Part shown: piece by piece, positions 1 to 7,110 of the stretch
How the letters are laid out: every line of letters begins with the position of its first letter
How positions within the stretch are numbered: position 1 is the stretch's first letter
Assembly: GCA_001717545.1 (NCBI GenBank)
Contig: CP017039.1
Span: 2,480,001-2,544,000 of the forward strand
Source of the DNA: Anaerolineaceae bacterium oral taxon 439
GTDB lineage: Bacteria > Chloroflexota > Anaerolineae > Anaerolineales > Anaerolineaceae
Direction: 5' to 3'
Length of the DNA: 64,000 nucleotides
Position numbers and translations under genes: made by a program
Notes under the pieces: model-generated
Told to the model about the DNA's origin: nothing
Seen by the model: only the letters and a program-made list of their open reading frames with translations
Database searches by the model: none

Positions 1-683
1 AGAGGCTCCATACCATCCGGAACCCCCGTCGGAATATCCGTACAGTGAATCGTTATCCCGGCTTCGCGGGCACGCGGATTCGTTTCAAACCGCTCCTTCA
101 TCTCCCGACAGGGATAATATCCCCCACTTGTACTAACCTTTAATTCACTGAACTCAATCGTAATCGGAGGATCGATCTTTGTTTCCAAATCGAAATTAAA
201 CATATATCTCACACATTTCTCACCGATTTCTTTTCCATCCGCTTTTTTTTCATCCCAATAATTAAATTTTTCTTCCCAGCCCTGTGATGCAATAGAATCC
301 GTTCTCAACATATCCGGCGGACCGTCAAGAAGCCATTCAATTGAATCCGGCGTCGTATAGCAGACATCTACCGATATAACCTGAACGTCTGTTGCCCCGT
401 TCTCGGAATACCCGAACTTTCTTTCAATCGACCGTTTCAGGTTAATAATTCGAACGGTGTACCCATTAACCGTCTGCTCAACCAAGGCTTTATCGCCAGG
501 ATTCGCCAGCGTCAAATCAAGATCAGATTCGCTGGACGTTGCTAATAGCCATTCGCGCATCACTTCACCCTCGGTCGGATCATACTGAAGATCAAGTGAA
601 TCAGCAAAAACTAAGTCTGAAGCTAATATGCTACCACAGCAAATCAATAAATATAAACATATTATTAATTTTGTCTTTTTCAT
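1..683 (-). CDS. Secreted hypothetical protein, truncated by the window edge
   Basis: An open frame of 227 codons runs from ATG at 683 off the left edge without a stop. The first ~28 residues look like a Sec signal peptide: lysines at positions 2, 3 and 5, then a Leu/Ile/Cys-rich core ending near ILASD or VFADS. The Cys pair in the core lacks a good lipobox. The mature part is acidic and aromatic, has scattered Cys, and shows no motif I recognise. The gene is AT-rich compared with genes to the right. It lies 22 bases downstream of another small secreted protein on the same strand, so the two probably form a unit. Function unknown; the C-terminus is missing. Confidence 0.7.
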   Translation of the reverse strand, partial: MKKTKLIICLYLLICCGSILASDLVFADSLDLQYDPTEGEVMREWLLATSSESDLDLTLANPGDKALVEQTVNGYTVRIINLKRSIERKFGYSENGATDVQVISVDVCYTTPDSIEWLLDGPPDMLRTDSIASQGWEEKFNYWDEKKADGKEIGEKCVRYMFNFDLETKIDPPITIEFSELKVSTSGGYYPCREMKERFETNPRAREAGITIHCTDIPTGVPDGMEP

Positions 684-705
684 TTTTTTTAACCTACTTT
701 TAAAA

Positions 706-1179
706 TTATTTAACTGTCCCAACGCAATAATTATCGCCAGAAACCGGAAGACTTACTAATGAATACGGGTCTCCCCTTCCACAAGATTTCACATCTCTGG
801 ATGCATCGCCAACCATATTTGTATAAATACGGTAATCTTTGTCAACCGGACCCGCCGATCGTTCACTAAAGTGAGGTTGATAGCCATTCATTAAAAAGTA
901 AACGGATCCACCAATATACTGGGGAGTAACTTTTTGATTCACGACTGTTGTCCATTTTGCATTACAGAACAACGATTTCCTTGTTGACACCTCTACCTCA
1001 GTAACAGACTTACGTAAATAATAAGTCGCCGCATAATCGCACCCAGTTGAGTGAGGGTTTAAACCATGACACCCCATTCCCTGACAACTCCCCGCATGCA
1101 CGTTTACGACGCCGATTGGCAACGCAATACAGCACAGAACGACAAACAAAACCACAAAATTTATCAGCCGTTTCCTCAT
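706..1179 (-). CDS. Secreted DUF2690-like protein
   Basis: A protein of 157 residues with a clear Sec signal peptide (MRKR, a hydrophobic stretch to about residue 26, then HAG). The mature N-terminus CQGMGCHGLNPHSTGCDYAA, followed by a later CNAKW, matches the Cys/Gly/Asn-Pro pattern I recall for DUF2690 (YjfA-like) secreted proteins, in which paired Cys sit around C-x-G-x-x-C and C-x-A-x-W. The start at 1179 is chosen because AAGGAGAAAATT precedes it; an in-frame ATG 24 bases upstream lacks that site. The gene is AT-rich, as is its downstream neighbour. The role of the family is not established; disulfide-stabilised secretion is an inference from the Cys spacing. Confidence 0.75.
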   Translation of the reverse strand: MRKRLINFVVLFVVLCCIALPIGVVNVHAGSCQGMGCHGLNPHSTGCDYAATYYLRKSVTEVEVSTRKSLFCNAKWTTVVNQKVTPQYIGGSVYFLMNGYQPHFSERSAGPVDKDYRIYTNMVGDASRDVKSCGRGDPYSLVSLPVSGDNYCVGTVK

Positions 1180-1203
1180 AATTTTCTCCTTTTTAATATG
1201 CAA

Positions 1204-1507
1204 TACCTTATACCTTGCGCTCGCCCGATTCTCCCCAGGGCAACGGCGGATGTGCGGCGCCGTTGGCTGATAACAGTGTAATTCAGTTGGAAAGCGTCGT
1301 CAAGATGAATACGATTGAATGATTGAGAAGACGACGTTTCAACGTTGACCGGGAAACGAATTCCGAAAGAGAATCTTTCGAGCTTGCATTCTTGAACTTT
1401 ATCAGTGATAAAATTATTTACGAGCCAGACTTACCGGAAAGCCTTCGCGCGATTGACAGCCTGAATATTTTTTAAATCGTGGGAACGCGGGGAACCCCTC
1501 GCATAAA
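1204..1507. other. Non-coding region upstream of the first importer
   Basis: About 300 bases lie between the divergent secreted-protein gene and the importer operon. The right half holds the promoter/operator described separately at 1392-1420. I see no supported gene, tRNA or riboswitch in the rest. Confidence 0.6.
1392..1420 (+). promoter_or_regulatory. Promoter with operator-like palindrome in the spacer
   Basis: TTGAAC at 1392-1397 and TATTTA at 1415-1420 are separated by 17 bases. The spacer holds TTTATCAGTGATAAA (1398-1412), two perfect 7-base arms around a central G. The core TATCAGTGATA is the same as in the Tn10 tet operator. A dyad in this position would block RNA polymerase when bound. 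The importer start codon is about 105 bases downstream. No TetR-type gene is in the window, so the cognate regulator is unknown. Confidence 0.6.
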
Positions 1508-1525
1508 TTGACCAAGGAGAAAAAC

Positions 1526-2752
1526 ATGAAGAAGAGTATCGCAGTATTCATCGTTATTGCCGTTGCGCTCCTGAGTATCAGCGCAGTTCTCGCCGCCGAC
1601 GTCGAAGTCACCTGGTGGCACAGGTTCACCGAAGGGCAGGAGGCTATCCTTCAGGAAATCATCGCCGAATTCAACGAGGCCAACCCGGGGATCAAGGTCG
1701 TCGCCGAATCGCAGCCGTACGACGGGTTCCTTGCGAAGGTTTACGAAGCCGTTTCAACCGGGACCGGACCGGATATAATCTTCAACTACGCCTCAACCGC
1801 CGCCGACTATATCCCGGACGGGCTGATCGTTGACCAGTCGAAATACATGGAATCCGATTATAAAGCCCGCGTTTCCGAAGGGATTTACGCCGAATCGACC
1901 GGCTTTGAGGACGGCGGTCTCTACGCCGTCGCGGTCCAGTCGACCGGTCCGATCCTCTTCTATAATAAGACGATGTTCGATAAGGTCGGGTTTTCCGCTC
2001 CGAAAACCTGGGACGAGATCGAGGAAGCCGCGAAGGCGATCTACGCCGAATATAAAATTCCCGGGTTCGCGTTCGACTCGCTGACCGACGGAATGCAGGC
2101 GTTCCTTCTCCAGGGCGGCGGCAAATACGTCGATCTCGAAAAGAAGACCGTCCTGTTCAATACGCCTGAATTCGTCGCCAGCGTCGACTGGTACGCGAAG
2201 GGCGTCAGGGAAGGCTACTTCGGATTAGCGCCGACGACGGGGAACTACTTCTCGAACGACATGAGCGCCCGACAACTCGCCGCCTACGCCGGTTCCTCCG
2301 CCGGACTTCCGTACCTCGACCTCGGCGACGACGAGCTCGCCGCCGCGCCGCTCCCGCAGACCGCCGGGGGGACGAACTGGGCTCCGGCCTGGACCCGCTC
2401 CGCGCTCGTTTTCGCCAGCGACGAAGAGACCGAAAGAGCCGCGGTGAAATTCGTCGAGTACTTTACGAATCCCGAAAACGCGGGACGCTGGGCGGAAGCC
2501 GTCGTCGCGTTTACGCCGTATAACGATACCGCGGAGCTCGATTCCTTTAAGGCGTTCGTCTCCGGGAATATCGCGCTGACCGCGCTCAGCGAGCAGGCGC
2601 CGTACGCCTACGCCCTCCCGAGCTTCACCGGCGCGAACACGGTCCGGGACGAGCTGAAAGCGCTGATCGAGAAAGTCGCAACCGACCAGATGAGCGCCGC
2701 GGACGCGGTTTCCGCCGCCGAAGCGACCTCGAACGCCGCGATGCAGGAATAA
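1526..2752 (+). CDS. Extracellular sugar-binding protein (UgpB-like, SBP family 1)
   Basis: A binding protein of 408 residues for an ABC importer. It has a signal peptide (MKKSIAVF..., cleavage near VLAAD) and no lipobox Cys. The mature sequence begins with the typical beta strand and helix of family-1 solute-binding proteins (VTWWHRF, then EFNEANPGIKV), followed by TGPDIIF. Such proteins capture oligosaccharides or glycerol-phosphate compounds outside the membrane. The start at 1526 follows AAGGAGAAAAAC; an upstream in-frame ATG at 1508 would overlap this site. It is the first gene of an operon that continues with a phosphodiesterase, an ATPase and two permeases. The substrate cannot be read from sequence. 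UgpB-like character plus the phosphodiesterase hints at a phosphorylated ligand, but only weakly. Confidence 0.9.
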   Translation: MKKSIAVFIVIAVALLSISAVLAADVEVTWWHRFTEGQEAILQEIIAEFNEANPGIKVVAESQPYDGFLAKVYEAVSTGTGPDIIFNYASTAADYIPDGLIVDQSKYMESDYKARVSEGIYAESTGFEDGGLYAVAVQSTGPILFYNKTMFDKVGFSAPKTWDEIEEAAKAIYAEYKIPGFAFDSLTDGMQAFLLQGGGKYVDLEKKTVLFNTPEFVASVDWYAKGVREGYFGLAPTTGNYFSNDMSARQLAAYAGSSAGLPYLDLGDDELAAAPLPQTAGGTNWAPAWTRSALVFASDEETERAAVKFVEYFTNPENAGRWAEAVVAFTPYNDTAELDSFKAFVSGNIALTALSEQAPYAYALPSFTGANTVRDELKALIEKVATDQMSAADAVSAAEATSNAAMQE

Positions 2753-2767
2753 TTCACGCTGTTCTTC

Positions 2768-2799
2768 ACAGGAAGAGGGCTTTCCAGCCCCCTTCCTGT
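2768..2799 (+). terminator. Intra-operon stem-loop after the binding-protein gene
   Basis: Arms 2768-2781 and 2786-2799 pair over 14 positions with a single A/C mismatch around a TTCC loop. No T-run follows, so full termination is unlikely. Such hairpins often sit 3' of binding-protein genes, where they protect the upstream mRNA and lower expression of distal genes. That role here is an inference from position. Confidence 0.65.
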
Positions 2800-2818
2800 A
2801 AAACGCTCAGGCCCCCAG

Positions 2819-4123
2819 ATGATGAAACCGATTAAACTTGTCGTCTTCATGCTCGACGCGCTTTGCACGCTGGACCTCGATCAGATCCGGACGCTCCCGA
2901 ACATGGGCGCGATCCTGAACCGCGGTTCGTGCGTCCGGCATCTCGAGCCCATCTATCCGAGCCTGACGTACCCCTGCCATGTCGCCGTGATCACCGGCAA
3001 CACCGCCAAAGGCCACGGCATCCCGCACAACGAGAAAGTCGCCGTCGAAAATCCGCGCGCCCCCTGGTACAACCAGCGCTCGGATATCCAGGGCGATACA
3101 GTTTTCGACGCCGCCCGCCGCGCCGGAAAAACGAGCTGCGCGCTGAGCTGGCCCGTAACCGGAAAGGCGGATATCGATTTCAATATGCCGATGATCGTGC
3201 CGATTTCCTACCAGGGCGACGACCCGTACCAGTTCCTCGCCGGGAACGCGTCGCAGTGCCTCCTGGACGCGTATTACTGGAAATACAGCCGCTATTTAAA
3301 AGGAAGGGACCGAAGCCTCGACCTGTTTACCATGGCGCTGGCGCCGGATATCCTTCGCGACTTCGGCCAGCCGGACCTGATGTTCATTAAAATGTGCGAT
3401 CTGGACACGGTTCGGCACCAGAACGGAATCGATAACGATTTCGTTAAAGCGCAGCTGAAAAAACACGACGAGGAATTCGCCGTGATCGTCGAAGCGGTTC
3501 GCCGTCACGGCGAATTCGATCAGACGGCGTTCGTGATCCTCGGCGACCATGGACAGGCCGATATCCGCCGCACGGTCAACATGAACCTGCTCCTCCGCGA
3601 TCATGGCTTCCTGCGGACCGACGCCGGGAACCGCCTGATCGATTATCAGGCCTATTGCCATTCCGCCTCGATGTCCGGATGGATCCAGCTGAAAGATCCG
3701 GGCGACGCAGCGCTCCGGGAAAAGGTATACCGGTTCCTTCTGACGCTGAAGGACGACCCGGAAAACCCGATCGGCGTCGTCCTGACGAAGGAGGAAGCGG
3801 AAAAGAACTACGGACTGACCGGGCCGCTCGACTTCGTCGTTGAAGGCGAGGAACCGACCGCGTTTGACGCGACGCTCGCCGGCGCCGACCTGTTTACGCC
3901 CTACCTGAAGCCCGGACGCTATTACTCCGTCGCCAGCCATGGCTACCTTCCCGAACGGGACGAAACGACGACGCTTTTCGCCGCCGGAGCCGGAATCAGG
4001 CCCGGCGTAACGATCGAACGGACTTCGATTATTAACGTCGGGCCGACGCTCGCCGCGCTGACCGGAATCGAACTCCGCGACGCCGAAGGAAGCGCGCTAA
4101 AAGAGCTTTTATCCGAATCGTAG
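2819..4123 (+). CDS. Alkaline-phosphatase-superfamily phosphodiesterase / nucleotide pyrophosphatase
   Basis: A protein of 434 residues of the type I phosphodiesterase/nucleotide pyrophosphatase branch. Visible metal-site and nucleophile residues are Asp13 in VVFMLDAL, the Thr50 nucleophile in SLTYPCH, Asp and His in CDLDTVRHQNG, the ILGDHGQ pair, and a C-terminal ASHGY. Such enzymes use two metal ions to cleave phosphodiester or pyrophosphate bonds. No signal peptide is visible, so it probably acts in the cytoplasm on imported material. It sits inside an ABC operon between the binding protein and the ATPase, suggesting the importer brings in a phosphodiester compound such as a glycerophosphodiester or sugar-nucleotide fragment. 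A start one codon later (2822) is equally possible. Confidence 0.85.
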   Translation: MMKPIKLVVFMLDALCTLDLDQIRTLPNMGAILNRGSCVRHLEPIYPSLTYPCHVAVITGNTAKGHGIPHNEKVAVENPRAPWYNQRSDIQGDTVFDAARRAGKTSCALSWPVTGKADIDFNMPMIVPISYQGDDPYQFLAGNASQCLLDAYYWKYSRYLKGRDRSLDLFTMALAPDILRDFGQPDLMFIKMCDLDTVRHQNGIDNDFVKAQLKKHDEEFAVIVEAVRRHGEFDQTAFVILGDHGQADIRRTVNMNLLLRDHGFLRTDAGNRLIDYQAYCHSASMSGWIQLKDPGDAALREKVYRFLLTLKDDPENPIGVVLTKEEAEKNYGLTGPLDFVVEGEEPTAFDATLAGADLFTPYLKPGRYYSVASHGYLPERDETTTLFAAGAGIRPGVTIERTSIINVGPTLAALTGIELRDAEGSALKELLSES

Positions 4124-4144
4124 AAAGGGACGAACCTCGGCAAA

Positions 4145-5230
4145 ATGAAGATTACCCTCGATCATATCACAAAAAAATTCGACGAAACGATCGCCGTAAA
4201 CGACTTCACAGCGCAGCTCCCTTCCGGACAGCTGCTTTGCCTGCTCGGGCCGTCCGGCTGCGGAAAGTCGACAATCCTGAACATGCTCTCCGGGATCATC
4301 CCGGTCACGTCCGGAAGAATCTTTTTCGACGACCGCGACGTGACCGAATCAGAACCGGAAAAACGCGGGATCGGCCTCGTTTTCCAAAACTATTCCCTCT
4401 ATCCGCATATGAGCGTTCTGGAAAATATCTGCTTTCCGCTCGAAATTCAGGGCGTCAGGAAATCCGAACGAATTCGCCGGGCGACCGAATTAGCTGAAAT
4501 GGTTTACGTGGACAACCTGCTGAAACGCCGCCCGGCTCAGCTTTCCGGCGGCCAGCAGCAGCGCGTCGCGATCGCCCGCGCGCTCGTCAAAAATCCGCAG
4601 CTCCTTCTTCTTGACGAACCGCTGAGCAACCTGGACGCGCGGCTGAGGATCGAGATGCGCGAGGAGATTCGCCGAATTCAGCAGGAGACCCGCGTCACGA
4701 CCATCTTCGTGACCCATGATCAGGAGGAGGCAATGAGCATTTCGGACCAGATTATCCTGATGAAAGACGGATATTTACAGCAGATCGCCGGGCCGCTCGA
4801 AATTTATCGAAACCCGGCGAACGAATTCACCGCCGACTTCCTCGGCAACCCGGTCATCAACAAACTTGCCGGCGTCGTCCGCGGCGGAAAAATCGCGGTT
4901 CGCGGGGCCGACCGGCCGATCTCCGTTCCCGGCGCGGAAAAAATCGCCGACGGCCGGGAGGTTCACCTGTCCATTCGCGCGGAGAGCTTCGATCCGGCGC
5001 CGGCCGTGGACGCTGGGGCGGACGATCCCGCTAATTTCATTGAAGGCAGCGTCGTCGCGCTTTCCGTGACCGGGAAAGATACGCTCGCGAACGTTCGCGT
5101 CGGCGATTTCGACGCCCGCGTCTTTATCGACAGCGACGAAACGATCCGAGCCGGCGAAACGATCCGGCTGACGCTGAAACCGCGCGGCGTCTTCGTTTTC
5201 GACGCCCAAAGCGGCGACAGGCTGGTATAA
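4145..5230 (+). CDS. Sugar ABC transporter ATP-binding protein (MalK/UgpC/MsmX type)
   Basis: An ATPase of 361 residues that powers sugar import. It shows Walker A GPSGCGKST, Q-loop FQNYSLYPHMSV, signature LSGGQQQR, Walker B LLLLDEPLSNLD and the H-loop THDQEEA in order. A C-terminal TOBE/OB regulatory region of ~120 residues follows (from about residue 240), as in MalK, UgpC and MsmX. It lies 21 bases after the phosphodiesterase gene and two bases before the first permease. It is the only importer ATPase gene in the window, while two other importers lack one. By analogy with MsmX of Bacillus it may serve several permease pairs; this is an inference. Confidence 0.95.
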   Translation: MKITLDHITKKFDETIAVNDFTAQLPSGQLLCLLGPSGCGKSTILNMLSGIIPVTSGRIFFDDRDVTESEPEKRGIGLVFQNYSLYPHMSVLENICFPLEIQGVRKSERIRRATELAEMVYVDNLLKRRPAQLSGGQQQRVAIARALVKNPQLLLLDEPLSNLDARLRIEMREEIRRIQQETRVTTIFVTHDQEEAMSISDQIILMKDGYLQQIAGPLEIYRNPANEFTADFLGNPVINKLAGVVRGGKIAVRGADRPISVPGAEKIADGREVHLSIRAESFDPAPAVDAGADDPANFIEGSVVALSVTGKDTLANVRVGDFDARVFIDSDETIRAGETIRLTLKPRGVFVFDAQSGDRLV

Positions 5231-5232
5231 CG

Positions 5233-6156
5233 ATGAGCTCCGGCGAAACTCCCGTAAAGAACGGTTCCTGGAAAAAGAAAATCGAGCCGTTCCTCTATCT
5301 CCTCCCGTTCGCAGTCGGCGTCTGTATTTTTACGCTGTACCCGATCGTCAACGTTTTCCTCCTCTCGATCAAGGAAAACTATAAGCATCTGACTGGCGCG
5401 TATTCCGGCTTCGGCTTCGCCAACTTCGCGTTTATCCTCAGCGACCCCTACTTTCTTCAGGCGATCCGGATCACGTTTCAGTACGTCCTCGTCGTCATCC
5501 CGATCGCCGTTTCGCTTTCGATTATCTTCGCGTCGCTGCTGAACCAGAATATCCATTTCAACGGAACGTTTCAGACGCTGTATTTCCTGCCGATGATTAC
5601 CTCGGTGACGGCGGTCGGGCTGACCTGGAAATACATGTTCAACTATCGCAGCGGGATTATCAACTTTTTCCTCGGGCTGGCGGGAATTCCGGGCGTCAAC
5701 TGGCTCCAGAATCCGAAAGCGAATTTCTGGGCGCTCTGTATTTACGGAGTCTGGAGCATGCTCCCATTTACGATTATCCTGCTCCTGTCAGGGCTGCAGA
5801 ATATCGATCCGCGCTATTATACGGCGGCGAAGGTCGACGGCGCGTCCCCGATCCGGATTTTCTTCCGGATTACCGTCCCGCTCCTGTCGCCGACGATCTG
5901 GCTCGTCATCATTATCAACACGATCAGCGCGTTCAAAGTCTTCAACGAACTTTTCCCGCTCTTCTCCGGACCGGGAATCGGCCATAACCTGTACACGCTC
6001 GTTTATTATATTTATTATCAGTTCCGCGGACTGACGCCGCCGAAATACGGGCGCGCCGCGGCCGCGGCCGTCGTTTTATTCCTGCTGATCCTGATTTTTA
6101 CCCGGATCCAGTTCCTGATCCGAAAATGGAACAGCCGCATCCAGGGAAAAGAATAA
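5233..6156 (+). CDS. Sugar ABC transporter permease (UgpA/MalF-like)
   Basis: An inner-membrane permease of 307 residues with six predicted membrane segments, the first around residues 19-42. The binding-protein-dependent permease signature (EAA loop) is YYTAAKVDGASPIRIFFRITVP, near residues 195-216, which docks onto the ATPase. It forms the channel with the permease encoded two bases downstream. The tight spacing to the ATPase gene (two bases) supports one transcript. Confidence 0.93.
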   Translation: MSSGETPVKNGSWKKKIEPFLYLLPFAVGVCIFTLYPIVNVFLLSIKENYKHLTGAYSGFGFANFAFILSDPYFLQAIRITFQYVLVVIPIAVSLSIIFASLLNQNIHFNGTFQTLYFLPMITSVTAVGLTWKYMFNYRSGIINFFLGLAGIPGVNWLQNPKANFWALCIYGVWSMLPFTIILLLSGLQNIDPRYYTAAKVDGASPIRIFFRITVPLLSPTIWLVIIINTISAFKVFNELFPLFSGPGIGHNLYTLVYYIYYQFRGLTPPKYGRAAAAAVVLFLLILIFTRIQFLIRKWNSRIQGKE

Positions 6157-6158
6157 CC

Positions 6159-6983
6159 ATGAAAAAATTGAAACTGTCGACGGTTCTCCTTTATCTCTTC
6201 CTGATCCTCGGCGCAATGCTGATGGTTTTCCCGTTTTACTGGATGATCAGCGGATCGCTCAAGACCTCCGAAGGCATCAATACCTTCCCGCCGCAGCTCA
6301 TCCCAACCGAAATCACGCTCAGGAATTATCGCTTCGCGCTCGAAACCGCGCCGTTCGGCCGCTACTTCCTGAACTCGGTCCTCGCCGCCGTATCGAGCGT
6401 AACCCTCTGCACGATGACGACGATCCTGGCGGCATTCGCCTTTTCGAGGCTGCGCTTCGTCGGCCGGGTCCGCGTTTTCGGCTGGCTGCTGGCGATGATG
6501 ATGGTCCCGTTTGAAATGGTCGTGATTACGAATTACCGAACGATTGTGCAGCTGGGCTTGCATAACCGGTTAATCGCGCTGATAATCCCGTTCACGTCGA
6601 GTATTTTCTACACGTATATCTTAAAGAACTTTTTCGACTCGATCCCCGATTCGCTGTATCAGGCGGCCCGGGTCGACGGCTGCTCGAACTGGCGGTTCCT
6701 CTGGCGCGTCATGGTCCCGATCGCGCGCCCGTCGCTCTTCACGATTATCCTGCTGAATACGATCGCCAGCTGGAACTCGTTCATGTGGCCGATGCTGGCG
6801 ACGAATTCGAAAAACGTCCGGACGCTCCCGTTCGGGTTATACACGTTCGTAACCGAAGGCGGCGCGCGGAACGAAATCATGATGGCGGCCTCGACGATCG
6901 TCGTCCTGCCGATGATCCTGCTGTTCCTCGTGACGCGGAAAAATATCGTAAATGGCGTCGCCCGCGGGGGGCTGAAGGGGTAA
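6159..6983 (+). CDS. Sugar ABC transporter permease (UgpE/MalG-like)
   Basis: The second permease of the importer, 274 residues from ATG 6159, two bases after the stop of the first permease. An N-terminal membrane segment (TVLLYLFLILGAMLMVFPFYW) is followed by the family's extracytoplasmic loop (FPPQLIP...NYRFALE). The EAA loop is LYQAARVDGCSNWRFLWRVMVP, and the C-terminus ends in GLKG, usual for this family. An upstream in-frame ATG at 6126 lies inside the previous gene and was not chosen. Last gene of the operon. Confidence 0.93.
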   Translation: MKKLKLSTVLLYLFLILGAMLMVFPFYWMISGSLKTSEGINTFPPQLIPTEITLRNYRFALETAPFGRYFLNSVLAAVSSVTLCTMTTILAAFAFSRLRFVGRVRVFGWLLAMMMVPFEMVVITNYRTIVQLGLHNRLIALIIPFTSSIFYTYILKNFFDSIPDSLYQAARVDGCSNWRFLWRVMVPIARPSLFTIILLNTIASWNSFMWPMLATNSKNVRTLPFGLYTFVTEGGARNEIMMAASTIVVLPMILLFLVTRKNIVNGVARGGLKG

Positions 6984-7036
6984 AAGAATTACAGATTGAC
7001 AACAGAAGGCGGAATGAATCTGCGATGAAGAAATAA

Positions 7037-7086
7037 ATTCATGCGCATTGGCGGGAGGATCATGAAACGCGCCAATGCGCATGAAT
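7037..7086. terminator. Long inverted repeat between convergent genes
   Basis: Perfect 17-base arms (7037-7053 and 7070-7086, sequence ATTCATGCGCATTGGCG and its complement) around a 16-base loop, exactly between two convergent genes. This is a plausible bidirectional transcription barrier. No T-run flanks it, so it is not a classic intrinsic terminator. Confidence 0.65.
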
Positions 7087-7110
7087 CATCAGATATCGCC
7101 GACGAAACGT

